Part shown: positions 1-12,230 of the stretch, one piece after another
Numbering within the stretch: position 1 is the stretch's first letter
Layout: the number at the start of each line of letters is the position of its first letter
From: Akebia trifoliata
Taxonomy: Eukaryota; Streptophyta; Magnoliopsida; Ranunculales; Lardizabalaceae
Direction of reading: 5' to 3'
DNA: 64,000 bases
Assembly (NCBI GenBank): GCA_017979445.1
Contig: CM030717.1
Span: 12,758,086 to 12,822,085, forward strand
The notes under the pieces: model-generated
The model's input: only the letters and a program-made list of their open reading frames with translations
What the model was told of the DNA's origin: nothing
Database searches by the model: none
Translations under genes and position numbers: made by a program

Positions 1-1560
1 GATATTTATGATGATAACGATCATTAACAACATCAAGACATCTATGAAGATAATGCACAAGAGTATTTGAAGAATGTGAAAGAAATGTTTAAGTCTATTG
101 ATAAATTCACTTGCGGGCACTCTGATGGTTGAGTTGACAACTATGAAGTACGTTGAGACGCGAGAAATTCAAGATCATATCCTCAATATAACAGATAAAG
201 TTGTGAAACTTACAACATTATGAATGAGTATGGATGATTCCTTTCAAGTCTAGTTTATCGTTACCTCTCTCCCAACTCAGTTCGATTCCTTTAAGATCCA
301 CTACAACACAAATAAGGATAAGTAGAGCATGAACAAACTAATTGAGATAGGAAGGAAAATAATCTATTTTCGTAATAACTCAAGGAGTAAGAAAGAAAGG
401 AGAAAAGTCAAGAAAATGAAAGAAAAACTCATCAAGAAAAGAAAAAATGCTTAGGAATGCAAATCAAGCTGAAAGGAAAACCAACAACTATGTTAAGTAC
501 TACTTTTGTGGCAATGTTTGACACATAAAAAAGACTGCACAAAACATAAAAATTGGTTCGAAAAAAAATGTATGTTTTTTTTTCTTTTGTATGTTATGAA
601 TTAAACTTAGTTAAAGTACCTTCTAATACTTAGTGGATTGATTTTGGAGTCACAATTCATATTATGAATTCGAAGCAAGGATTTCTTTCAAATAGGAAGC
701 CAATGCAAAGTGAAATGTCCATCTTCATGGGAAATCGTCTCGAAACGTAAGTGCTAACTATAGGAACCTATCACTTGGTATTGAAGACTGAACCCAAGAT
801 GGATCTAGAGATTACCTTTTTATATTCCTATCATATCTAGGAATTTGATTTCGTTAGTTAGATTATATAGTTTCTTTTGAATGTGGATAGTTAAAATTAA
901 TTTTAGATTCAATTTTAGTAGGATTTGGGTTTTAATTGACGATTTATAAAAAAAAATTAAAATTTTGATTATACCCAATCTTTAATTTCTTTACATTCGA
1001 ATAATGGTTTGAAACGCGACTTGATAAATAAAAATTCATCCATTTTGTGGCATAAACGTCTAGGAAATTTCTCCTGAGCTAGGATAGAGGGATTAGTGAA
1101 CGACAAAATTTTAGATAATTTGGATTTTATTGATTTTTCAATATGTGTCAATTCATTAAAGTAAAACAAACCAAACATACTAAGAAATGAGTCACAATAA
1201 GTAAAAAACTTCTTGACATTATGCACACTGACATTTATGGACCACTTTTCCATTAATGTTTAAGTAAAGAAAGATATTCTATTACTTTTATAGATGACTT
1301 TTGTAGGTTTGGTTATGTTTATCTGATTGATAAAAAGTCTCAGTTTGTAGATATCCTCAAGATATTTATAAACAAGGTAAAAAGACAGATAGATAGGAAG
1401 GTTAAACTAGTTATATTAGATAGAAGAGGTCAATATTATAATATATTTAATAAATCAGGTTAGACTCTTGGCTTTTTTGTCAAATTCTTAGAAAAGATAG
1501 GTATTTGTACACAATATATTATGTTTATATACTTAATTTTTTATGAGGGTATTACAATCT
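1..1560 (+). pseudogene. Degraded Ty1/copia gag-pol remnant
   Basis: This is the middle of a Ty1/copia polyprotein, read in several frames with many stops. A gag zinc-knuckle remnant lies near 495-540 (YYFCGNV then HIKK, frameshifted before its last cysteine). The protease active-site region near 630-660 reads W-I-D-F-G-V where copia elements usually have W-x-D-S-G-A, so the serine and alanine are lost. The GAG-pre-integrase motif is at about 1037-1075 (ILWHKRLGNFS). The integrase core begins near 1210 (HTDIYGP) and continues to about 1530, where the second catalytic block reads LDRRGQYY in place of the usual SDRGGEY. Homology stops near 1550; RT and RNase H are absent. The left end runs off the window. 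The element is dead. The identification rests on the order and wording of these motifs; the exact copia lineage is not assigned. Confidence 0.8.
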
Positions 1561-2527
1561 CACTCTCCTTAGTTCCTTTTTTTGGTGTTGTCTTGGTTGA
1601 CATCTTTTGAAGGTGGGCTTAACCTTAATCTTTTGACCTCTTCCTTTTCAAGATGGTGGTCCAACTCTCTTCTGTTCTTTTGTGGCTTCTAGGACTGTAG
1701 AAGCCAAGAAAGTGGGAAGTATGGTGCCTACCAATGATCCTCTGTAAATTTACATAGTACTCATATAGAAGAAAATGAATAAAGAAAGAGATGAATAATG
1801 GACTTTTATAAAGTGATTTTTCATTATAGAATTCCAGTCAACCCCCTTTTGAGTTTAATAAATTGATTTTTATAGGCGAAATCTAGAAACGTGTCACCAC
1901 ACGACTGATCTAGGTGTTTATATGAGTTGGTCAGTTAAGGTACAATTGAATGCTTTGGAAGATAGATCCATTACTTGTTAATGAGACTTCACGTTGATGT
2001 GTAAGTATTGCAGGTTATCAATGCGAAGTAAAAGATCTCTGACGTATGGCGTCCCATCAGTTTGATAAGATCTTTCTTGTATTTATTCATGTAAAAGAAC
2101 GTACTTGGACTCAGGTACTTGCTCGAGATCATTTATGTGCTATAGGTCTGGTCGGATACGAATTAAAAGTCTAATTAAGAATGAACTAAGGGAAATATGG
2201 TCTCGATTTTAGATAAAAAATGAGTTAGGGATCGGATACAAGTTTGAGTTTAGGTCAGATATGTGATATCGTTTAGACGTGGATTGCTTTAATGTATGTT
2301 TTAAATGGGTCAGACTCTACACTATTATGAAGTTAGTTTTATACTTTTGGGGCAGATGTGTCAAGATATGTTAAACTCTTTCGTTTTGATAAGTTTGTTA
2401 TCTTTTATTATGAATAAGGGGACTTGGAGCATGGAAGAGCTCTTGTTTCTTTTAGGTTTGTCATGGTTGGCTATAGATTTTGAGTCCAAGTTGAGGTATG
2501 ATTGATCTGGTTAGTTTCCTTCAAGTC
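1561..2527. other. Unassigned non-coding stretch
   Basis: No gene or element boundary is recognisable between the copia remnant and the solo LTR. A short open frame at 2305-2505 has no recognisable domain and is probably chance. The stretch is the host sequence into which the solo LTR at 2533 was inserted; it continues after 4249. Confidence 0.5.
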
Positions 2528-2532
2528 AGTTG

Positions 2533-4244
2533 TGTGTCTACCTTATTTTTGCATCCGCCTGATTAATCAACTCGTCAACCCGATTGTAACAATTCCCAAT
2601 GATGGATGATTATTCCAATGCTTTATTTGTTACTAGATATGTTTCAGAAATCCAGATGAGGTATCTCGAACTGACAAAACTATAGAAATCACATTACGCT
2701 AGGAAAATATGATCCTAGAAACATATAAATCATCATCTTGCAGACAAAAAGAAGCTTTACGATAAAAATCACTAAAAAATGACCAAATTACCAAAATACC
2801 CTTAACCTTAAAACATCCCTAGAGCCCACGCTACACTTAGGAAAATCCATTCAAGCACATAAAATAACAAATCGAAATCGAGTAAACCATTTTGCCAATT
2901 TTCACAGAATTTGATAAAATTACGAAAATGCCTCTCATAAAATTCAAGATCATTTCGCACAAAAAATTTCATAAATGACACAAACCAATATTCCCATTGA
3001 ATTCCTTATGAAAAAACTGATTCCAAAACATCCTGGAACATTGGAAAACAACTTAAAATGCAAAAAGTCCTCTCCGAAGGCAAAACAGTAATTTTATAAT
3101 TTTAATAATTAAAATTTTTGAAATTAATAAATAAAACATTAAATAATATAAAGTGAAACATTAATAAAATTAATTAAAAATTTTGAACCAAAAAATGGAT
3201 CAATCAGGCTTTCAAGCAAAATTGTTGATGGTTGCTAGGATATTTATTCAAGGACCCCTCCATCTGGGGGCCCAAAGAATTAAAGATATAATAAAAGAAG
3301 GTTCTCCAAAAATTAAAGTCAATCAAGTAAGACTAAAGTCAATCTTAAAGTCAATCAAGTAAGACTAAAAGTCAACCAAGAAAGACTAAAGTCAAAGTAT
3401 TAAAGTCAATCTCATAAGACTAAAGTCAAAACCCTAATCTAAACTAATCAAGTCAATCTAATAAGACTAAAGTCAAAACCTTAATCTAAACTAATCAAGT
3501 CAATCTCATAAGACTAAAGTCAAAACCCTAAATTAAAATCCTAAATACTAAGTCAATCTCATAAGACTAAAGTCAAAACCCTAATTAAAACCCTAAAAGA
3601 AACCCTAATCAAACCCTAATTCTTCTAAAGAACTTTATAAATAGGAGCCTCCACACCCTATTTTCGATCAAAAAATAAATCCTAAGAGAAGTAGGTCAAA
3701 AAGCTTCCATAGCCTCCCATAAACCTTAATTTTGAAGTCCTAACTCCTTACCTAACACCCCTACCTCAACTTTAGCTCAAAAAACACCTAGAAGCCCTTT
3801 AAAAACATCCAGAAATCCATAAATAAATCCGAAGAATCTAGATCTAAGAAAGAGATACCTTGCCTCGGAGCTCAGAGATCAGATTCGGAGATAAAACAAA
3901 GCAAGAAATACTACACGAGGAGCTATTTTATCAGATCTGAGGGAACAAAATCGTTGCGTTCGAAAAATGTGAGTATTATTTATTTATTTATTATTATTTA
4001 GGTCTTGTTAGCATTGTAGTCTTATTTGGGAATTAGTAGAGACAGGCGTTTGCCGAGCGGGTTGGTGCCTAACACCTTCCAACCCCGTAACATGATTTCG
4101 GACCCGTATTTTTCTTTCATAGATTAGTTTATTTGTCTTTTGGAGTCAAAGTTCGGTTCCTAGACTGTAATAACTAGGTGGCGACTCCCAAACCTCAACG
4201 GTCAAAAGCGGATCCGCGCACCCCGTGGATCGAGGGCGCTTTCA
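2533..4244 (+). mobile_element. Solo LTR of a Tat-type Ty3/gypsy element
   Basis: This 1.71-kb segment matches along its length the two LTRs of the element at 44615-56485, in the same orientation. It starts TGTGTCTACC (the others start TGTAGACACC or TGTAAACACC) and ends GGGCGCTTTCA. It is flanked by a perfect 5-bp duplication, AGTTG, at 2528-2532 and 4245-4249. No internal region or second LTR is attached, so it is a solo LTR left by recombination between the two LTRs of a former element. Inside are the repeated AGTCAATC/AAGACTAAAGTCAA block (3310-3570), a TATA box at 3637-3644 and the conserved GTGCCTAACACCTTCC block near 4070. Confidence 0.9.
3637..3644 (+). promoter_or_regulatory. LTR TATA box
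   Basis: TATAAATA followed by AGGAGCC. The same position in the related LTRs at 45750 and 55844 holds TATAAATA and TATAAGTA, so this is the likely core promoter of the LTR family, with transcription starting a few tens of bases downstream. Confidence 0.6.
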
Positions 4245-4249
4245 AGTTG

Positions 4250-5339
4250 TAGTTTGTTGTCCTACATTTCTCAACTTAAGGTCCTACCATACTCTATTTT
4301 GGGTGATCAAGGTTGGTACCAAACTTACATTCTACTTATGAGTTTTATATTTAATCCTTTCCTTGTTTTTTCCTTGGCTCTACTAAGGTGTTGAATCACG
4401 TAACTTTAATTCTCATCTCAATCTGTAATTGTAGCTCCATTCTCAAAACCTTGGTTTAAGAGCATCGGCCATTTATTACCTTGGATGAGATGTCTGTGCT
4501 TCTAGTTCTCAATTGATATTTTGCTTCCTATTTTTTATGATAGGGATGCAAATTACTATCTTTCTTCTTACTGTAATGCACTTGGCTTAGGGTGTGGAGC
4601 TCAATACCTTCGTTTTATCAAGTTGATTTAAAAATTGATTCATTACTCTAAGTGAAGCCCTCCCTTCATTTCTTTATGACATATGTCTTTATCATGTTGA
4701 GTGACAAAAATGATCTCCACGGGTTTGATAACTAACCTAGTGTTCTCATAAAAATCTTAAATTAAGCTCATTTTTCAATCATTTTTATCCACTCCCAAAA
4801 ATACCCATAATGCATCAAATGGGTATTATTTTTTGATTGATTGGGTTCTATGTCTCAATAATTTAATAATAAAAAAGTTAAAAGGGGAGAGAGAGAGAGA
4901 TGAAAAGATAACTTGAATTATTGAAAGAGAAAGGGATAAGATGGAATCCTAAAACTCACCTAGACAATTTTACAACCTCAATTATAAGTTTCAATGAAGT
5001 CCTAGACTAACAAATAGCAGTCAAATAAGCTTTGATAGAGAGAAAAACAAAGTTTCTATTGCCACACTACACACCAACTTTTGCGAACACCACCCCAAGA
5101 TGTAGGTTAATTCTTTCGTGATTTACATATGAATTGGGTGGCAGGAGACTCTTTCTAGATATTTAATTTTTAATGAGTAACTAGAAAGCATAAGGAAGGG
5201 CAAACTTGTCTTTATAATTAAAAATTAAAAAGGTGGGGACCCGTGTTTTGGATAAAGGAATATTGACAAAAACAAACAAATTACACTACACTCCAACCAA
5301 ATTACACATTCATGACACCTTCCTTTCCAATACAAAAAA
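4250..5339. other. Unassigned non-coding stretch
   Basis: This is the continuation of the sequence that hosts the solo LTR. It holds a short GA-rich run near 4887-4901 and nothing that reads as a gene or a recognisable element end. Confidence 0.5.
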
Positions 5340-6140
5340 CGGGAAAGCTTTGAACTATGACTTCCTTGTCCTTTAGCCACCTAGAAGAAAAACAAAATTG
5401 GATTTAGTATAACTTGGACAACAACCATAGGATTAAACTGGATACTTTAAAAATAGCTACTTATTTTTTGAAAAACAACACTAGAAAAATGGTGATGTGT
5501 GAAAAAGTTGAAAAATATAAAGTAGAAAGATGTGAAAAAGATCAAAATATAAGGTTAAAACTGAAAAAGTGCACAAAAAAAAATCCAATGATACCAAATA
5601 GTTCAATAAGGTAAAATACATCAATGGTAAAAACGTGAGTAAGTCAGAATATTACAAATAAAACCCCTTAAAGGAATTAAAGTGAATATCCACACCTCTT
5701 ATAATCCCATAGAAGATGTTTAGTTTATAGTTATAACTTAGGAAGAACCGGCCATTCTTAATAGTTAAGAGGTGAAATCTTGTTTTTGTAAAGATATTAT
5801 TTTTTTAAAGAAGAATAAAAAAATTATACGGACACTCAAGTTACACTTGATTTTTCTAAAGTGAGGGATAAAAGCTAGAACTTTGCTCAAAGATAAATGA
5901 CCTATGATTGATCTGTGAAATGTCGTTATGTTGCCTTACATACGTTGAGTTTGATTTAGATATTGTTGGAATTTTGTAGGTATATTCACTACAAACCTTC
6001 ATGAGTCAAACTCGTCCACTAGGGGTTTAAGGACTTGTTGCTTTCGTTAAATATAGTCATATAACTTACAAAAGTGGTTTGCAACTTAATTTACTTTTGC
6101 TCAGGACTAGAAAAATCAAAGTTTGTGGGTGTGATTATTT
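5340..6140 (+). repeat. Truncated Athila 3' UTR fragment
   Basis: This stretch is clearly related to the 3' UTR of the complete Athila element, about 19575-20355. Shared blocks include ACTTCCTTGTCCTTT versus ACCTCCTTGTCCTTT, ACAACCATAGGATTA versus ACAACAATCATAGGATTA, the CTCGTCCACTAGGGG block, and the closing GGGTGTGAT at the edge of the 3' LTR. Similarity ends at about 6140, right where the LTR would begin. It is therefore a piece of a second Athila copy that has lost both its body and its LTR. A short open frame at 5414-5614 lies within it and is not a gene. Confidence 0.7.
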
Positions 6141-6197
6141 AGAAGTCATTTTTAGAATCCTTATTACATGAATTTTACAGATAAATTAGACACTAAA

Positions 6198-7456
6198 TGT
6201 GGCACCCCGCCAAATGCTAACACAAATTCCCATGTCAGATCTCGAGGTATTAGGTTGCACCTCGAAATTTCGGCATAGCCTCCTCTATTTATGCTAGCAT
6301 TCCAAGGCGTTCAACCTACACCTAATAAACGACATATAATCCTGCATATAAACAAACAAACTATAATACTAGCGGAAGCATATACGATAGATCAGAATGC
6401 GGAAGAACAAAATTTATATACAGGATTATACAAAGATTCCTTACTTTAACAAAATTCCTTACGCTCAAAACAAAAATCTATATTACTCTTGGATGAACCG
6501 ACACCACTAGGGGTAATAACCCCAGTACTCACCAGGTAATGGACTCTGGTCGTCTATCTGACCCACCAAATGGTCCTCACTCGTTGGTTCTACACCCGTC
6601 TTGTCAACTGCAGGATCTGAAGCTAAAAAAATAGGAAGGAACGGGTGAATAACAATGGTTACCTAGTAAGGAAATAAACAATTTCTACCAATAACCTCTC
6701 CTAACATGAACGAATAAACATACTGAATCATTTTAAAATATGTAAAATTTTACAGAAGAAACAACGATTAACTGGTACATATAGCTAGGGATGAGCAACT
6801 AAATATTTTAAAACTCACATTACATCAATCAACAGTACTCACTATAACATTCTCTTTTTAAACAAATCTAATTGATCAAATGAAAATATTAAACATGCAT
6901 TTCATTTTATATATCAAAATAAGATAACAGATACAAAATACACAATGGTGGAGTATTGGAATTATAAAGCTAAGATTCATGACTGGATTACTCCCAGTCA
7001 GGACATGGTGTTACAATTCTTATCTGACTTTTAGTTCCTGATTTTGTGGCTGGTTGCTGCATTTACCACGTTTGGTTGATCATTTATTTGGCTCAGGCTG
7101 GCCGTTTAACTCGACCTTAAGTAATGGGTCTCTTTCTGATGTGTCAGAACGTTCGACTACTATAGATTGTTAGTGATCACTGACTAATCATCTTCGTCTA
7201 TGCCTATCAGGCGTGCATGTGATTCCCAATTATATAAACCATTCGTATATGACCATCTTTACATTACAAGTTCACTGGTAAAGATAAAGATGAATAAACC
7301 TTGATTTCAGTTGTGACTCCACTCTCATTTGCGTCCCATACCACGTATGAGCCTGGTGGTCCCTACCGTACATCCCAGGATAGTACACCACTCCGGAAGA
7401 TATGACGCACTATCCTTTCAGGTATTCACAAAGTCTTTAACAGCTCATAAAATAGT

Positions 7457-7498
<42 letters not shown>

Positions 7499-9175
7499 CA
7501 TTTAAAAATAAAAGAGTAATTAACAATACAAGGTTGAAAATGGATATCTAGTTTCCTACCATGCAACTGTGGCCAAACGGCCTAAAATAAATAACAGAAC
7601 GAAAAAGTAAATAAACATGCAACCAGTAATATTATCCCTAGATACCCGTTCACCAAGCTACACACAACACAATAATATAAAATGCAGACATCACCCCTCG
7701 GGTGTGATTCTGACATTTTACCGTTTCATATCCTTTTTTCTTGTTTTTGAATTTTACAGTTTTTTATCTCTCAAACCAAATATCCACTTTCTGATATTCA
7801 TCAACTCAATATGAGTTCATTGAATATTAAATAATTTTTTCAATTCTGAAATTCATTTTTATTAATAACATTGAAAAAATACAAAACTTATATCAAAACG
7901 GGGTCTGAGCGGTGCACAAGACCCAACTGATGGAAATAACCCAGTGAGATATCCTATACACGTATATTTTGTTATAAAATACAGTTAAACATATCAAACA
8001 TGCAAATTCTGACATGCATTTGAAATAACCAATTGAATTAGATATTTTTGGAAACTCACCACAAATTTTTAATAAAATCATAAATGCAATTTTCACAATC
8101 TACGATTACTAATAGAAATTGAGAGTTCCTTACAATCTTTATGTGAAGGAATTAAAATACGTGCGCGAAAATCGAGCAGATCAGTGCGAAAATCGAGACG
8201 AATCAAATTTCGAAGTGGTTGATTTTTTAATCTGACCTAGTGATTTTGAAGATCTCGATGCCTCATCCTTTCTCCCTTCTGCGGTGGAACACGGTTTGAC
8301 CCTGAAATAGGCAAAATTCGAGGTCAAAGTTTCGAAACCCTCGTATATATACGGTTGTTTTTTTACGATATGGGGTGAAAAAGAAAAGAAAACGAAAGGA
8401 ATTTGGGTGGATTTTGTAGATGTCGAGGCTGCGGACGTTTCTCCCTTCCGCGTCGGAAGTCAACGGCAAACCATTTGTGAGAGATCTAAGGTTGAAATTT
8501 GAAGAAAAACAAATTTTTTTAAAAAAAAATTTGGTTGCTGTTGGATAGGTTGGAGAAGACGAAGTAATAAAAAAATTATTAAAATTTTATTTATATAAAA
8601 TTTGGGACAAAATCGATATTTCACTTATTGTTTCGATCGACGATAACTTGACCGTCCAAATTTCAAAAGTGAAGAATGAATACTCTATTTCGTCTAATTT
8701 TTTATTCTAGATCTAATAGTGTAGTCAATTTCTATAAATTCTATATCTAACAAAAATTTATATTTTTAGCTTGAGGTGACCCCTAAATTGACGTCATTTT
8801 CATTTTTGACAATAATTCGACTTTTTGTGCTTCAAAAATCACAAATAAATATTTCATGTTCAATAATTTTTCGTTACAAATCCAATGATATAATTAAATC
8901 TTAATAATTTTTGCTCTAGCAAAAAGTCACTATTTTTGCCTAGTCCGACTCGGTAATCGAGGATTTTGCAACTTTTGTGTTCGAATTCGCATTTGAGCGT
9001 GCTTACATGCTAAAGTATATTTTTTGATCATTTTGAATTTAATGGTGAGGTCAGATTCAATTAAAAATGATCAGAAACATTCTAAAGTTTTTATCATAAG
9101 TCTCACTTTCTAGATTTTTTCAAATTTTCAGTATTTATTTTCTCGAGATACGAATCGAAAATTCAGGATTTTACA
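6198..9175 (-). repeat. 3' LTR of the chromovirus
   Basis: It starts TGTGGCACCCCGCC and ends GGATTTTACA on the + strand, so the minus-strand copy begins TGTAAAATCC and ends GGGTGCCACA. It is colinear with 23083-26071. A TATATATA sequence at 8344-8351 lies where an LTR promoter would be expected on the minus strand. Small minus-strand open frames at 7893-8096 and 8263-8469 recur in damaged form in the other LTR and are not genes. Confidence 0.85.
7461..7495. repeat. (TA)n microsatellite inside the LTR
   Basis: About 35 bases of alternating TA. The other LTR has a shorter tract at the same place (24342-24365), so the tract was present before or at insertion and has changed length since. Confidence 0.9.
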
Positions 9176-9177
9176 TT

Positions 9178-9192
9178 GTCCCCCCTTAATAA
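9178..9192 (-). other. Polypurine tract of the chromovirus
   Basis: On the minus strand this reads TTAAGGGGGGACAA directly before the LTR start TGTAAAATCC, the usual layout of second-strand priming at the 3' LTR. Confidence 0.75.
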
Positions 9193-10900
9193 AAATTTCG
9201 TCCTCGAAATTGAAATCATACCTTATCGAGCTTTGTTGTTATTCCACTAACACGACATGTATTAAACAACACCTATTTTCGATTACCATTTATTCTTAGT
9301 CCTAGGTCAATCTCATTTATAACTCGTAAATTTATGTCTCCCATAATTCGTCAATCCAACACATTTATTAATTAGTCACTCTAATTTAAACTCATACTCC
9401 AACTAATCCATTATTCGTATAACCCTAAGATAATAATCAATTCACCTTGTAGCACTTCCCCACCAATGTCTATCAACAACAATCTTTTCACATCTTCTCT
9501 ATTCTTTATCTTTACTTCTCTCACCAATTACACCGTTTATTATGTTTTACTCATACTTACCCTCATTATTACTCCTCATTACATAAACTTACCGCAAACA
9601 CATCACTATTATTTGCACACCATTTAATACTCCTTAATAAAATAATATACAACCTTCACACTTATTATATCCCTACTATAATACAAATATCTACTAACAT
9701 TAAATTCGCAAACTGCATTAAAATCTCTTTTTCCAATACACAAATATTTTTATATTCAACGCAATATTTCATTTATGTTTACCATGACATCTCCTCAAGG
9801 CCTTTGTCATAATTTTCATGATTTAAAACCTTAATCAAAAGGGTAAATCTTACATCAAATAAATTGTTTCGCAACTAACAACGTGTGAAGGGCCTGGCAA
9901 ATACTTCTTCAACATGGACACCTGGAACATTCGGTGAACTTGCTCAAAATTTGATCAACTACTTCAAACGGTCCCATAAGCTGCAAGTCACACGCTTTCT
10001 TTTTCTACTTCCAAAATTACAGTATTGACTAGTTACTATTTAAATATTATTGTAATATCAATTAATCCTTATTCATATAATTTTATATTTTGCCTAAATC
10101 ATACATATTTCCACTTATCATCCAATATTGATAGTACCACAATTAACCTTTACCAATCTCACAACTATCTCTCCTGACTTTCAATTCATAAGTAATATTG
10201 TAATCTTACCTTCTTCATCTATTTCTCACAATTCCATTAAGTCATCATTAATGCAACCTTGTCACAAAATCATTCATTCTCGAATTTTATATTGACCTAC
10301 CTTACTCTCAAAACTACATTTTCTATTTAACTTTTCCCTACTATAATTCTAATCCTTTTAACGCTACTTTTAGCTTATTCAATTACCATATCCAACATGT
10401 TCAACTATTCATAAATCTACCCCTTACCTCGCTTAATAAAATTCATCATTCACACGTCGAGTTTACCTCCAAATACTCATTCATTTTGATCGCCTATCAA
10501 ATTTCTGTTTTAGATTGTACACCTATACTCTGTAGGTTCTTACCTAATCTTTCTAAAAAATCTCATTCTTTCTTCACAAGGTATCATCCAAAACATCACT
10601 TATGAACAAATATTTTTAACCTTTATGCACACAAATCCAACACCATATTATTATCATGTTATAAATGTACTCAACAACCTTTTGTCAATTATAGTCTTTT
10701 GGTGGCATAGACAGTTTTATTACTCGGCCTATCTCGACAATTTCTAACTTTAGTAAGTATGCATAATCTTATCAAAACCATATGATCTAAAGGAAACAGC
10801 ATTGAATAGAAGTCCAATTTTCTAACATCATAATTAGAAATCGTACCTTCCAAAATTTCGTTAGAGACAGGTACTTTCTCCTAGTTTACCACCCCTGCTT

Positions 10901-10905
10901 AAGAC
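10901..10905. repeat. Target-site duplication AAGAC (left)
   Basis: AAGAC immediately before the 5' LTR of Athila; an identical AAGAC follows the 3' LTR at 21658-21662. Confidence 0.95.
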
Positions 10906-12209
10906 TGATAAGGTCCCAATAATTTCATTTTGGGATCGTAATTTCACCAAGATTATCAAAGTTTAAATACTAGTTCCTTAAAAATAGTAATAAATTATAT
11001 TAAAATCTCAAATTAATGTAGCTAACAATAATTTGTTACTAATTTCAGGTGAAAATGATACATTCGAAAACCAACTAAAGGTGTAACAATTAATGTTACA
11101 ACATGTAAGCAAAAAGGAAGCATCCAACAAAATCTTGAGAAATTTGGGTGCCACGTCACCGCCCCGCGGTTATGCCTTGGTGCTCCACGGTCATCTCGAG
11201 GAATTTGTCCACGAGATTTGTACAGAAACTTCTAAGTGCTTCGGTGGTTGTAACTGAATGAGTTATTCGAATCAAATCATCTTCCAAATCAATCCGATTA
11301 CCCGAATACGAATGTTATAAATTGGAAGGTTGATTTTAGAGAGAGTGGCTCTCTTCTTCTGTATTTTTTGGTTTTTCTTTATTTAATTCTCTATAATTTT
11401 CTTTTGAGAAATCTCTTAAGTGTAGTGAGAACATCAAGAGTGATCCCTTTTTATTGTTTGTAACTCTTTTGAGAGCTATTAAAGGAGGATTACAGATCGA
11501 TCATCATCTTCTTCACCCATGTTCTTTGTTCTTTTGTTATTTTCTGCAATTACAACTCTTTCAATGATTGGCTAAATTCTCATTAGAGAAGTTAAGAAAG
11601 CCAAAGCAAATTAATCCCTCTAATGTAGATTTAGATTCTTACTTTGCTTACATGTTAATATTCTGTAAATTCTCCTTTGATTAAATCCCTTAGCTTATAT
11701 TTCTGATTCAGCTTTGATAGCAATTACTTAGATAAGTTCAAGAACGGCTATGCTTTGTGAAGAATCGGAATGTAGGTTAAGCAATCTCAATCAGATTAGG
11801 ATTTTCATGAATAACTTTTAGTTACTTTCATTAGATTTAATTACTCCATTTTTTGATCCATGGGCAATGACTTGCTCCATGGATTGAGTTAATTTCAGAA
11901 TTTATCTACATTATGGATTAATTGCAAAAGCTTACTTGACCTCTCTAATATCTCTTTCTTAGATTTTTAGTTTTTATTTCCTGTGTTGATTTTAGTTTCA
12001 ATTTCATTTCCAAATTAATTGCTACTTTCTTCTCTGTTTTTACAAATCAATTTTGTTTTTTAAGAATCTATTTTCTAACTCAGTTTTGGCTTTTTTATCT
12101 GAATAAGCTTTTGAATCCAAATTGTCCCTATAGAACGAATTCGACTTACCCAAAGTCTTATTTTATATCTTTATCTCTGCATTTACACATCAAGTTTTAC
12201 AATCGATCA
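10906..12209 (+). repeat. 5' LTR of Athila
   Basis: 1304 bp, TG...CA ends, colinear with the copy at 20353-21657. A TATAAATT sequence at 11316-11323 is the likely core promoter and is kept in the other LTR at 20763-20770. Confidence 0.93.
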
Positions 12210-12212
12210 AAA

Positions 12213-12230
12213 TGGCACCGCAGCCGGGGA
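12213..12230 (+). other. Athila primer-binding site
   Basis: TGGCACCGCAGCCGGGGA lies three bases after the 5' LTR. It resembles the TGGCGCCGTTGCCGGGGA site, complementary to tRNA-Asp, that is typical of Athila, with several changes. Confidence 0.8.

Larger units (their letters stand above)
9176..10905 (-). pseudogene. Chromovirus 3' internal remnant with integrase tail
   Basis: The minus strand at about 9985-9850 encodes an integrase C-terminal piece: MGPFEVVDQI, then after a frameshift HRMFQVSMLKKYLPGPSH, which matches the usual GPFEI...HNVFHVSMLRKY of chromovirus Pol. Beside the LTR, 9178-9192 is the purine tract (AAGGGGGGAC on the minus strand). The rest (9200-9840 and 9990-10900) is AT-rich and pyrimidine-rich with no readable Pol domain; the end next to Athila may be the start of the protease region but is too decayed to call. 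RT, RNase H and the integrase core are gone. Confidence 0.65.

Noticed and set aside
969..1253. 94-residue minus-strand open frame as a gene
   Set aside because: It is antisense to the copia integrase region; the + strand carries the recognisable motifs.
3580..3625. AAACCCTAA motifs as an interstitial telomere
   Set aside because: The copies are irregularly spaced, mixed with AAAACCCTAAAAG and lie upstream of the LTR TATA box; they look like telo-box promoter motifs within the LTR.
8263..8469. Minus-strand 68-residue frame and its relatives at 24987-25360 as a conserved small gene
   Set aside because: Similarity between them is due to their being the same part of the two LTRs; the frames differ by indels and the residues show no protein-like constraint.
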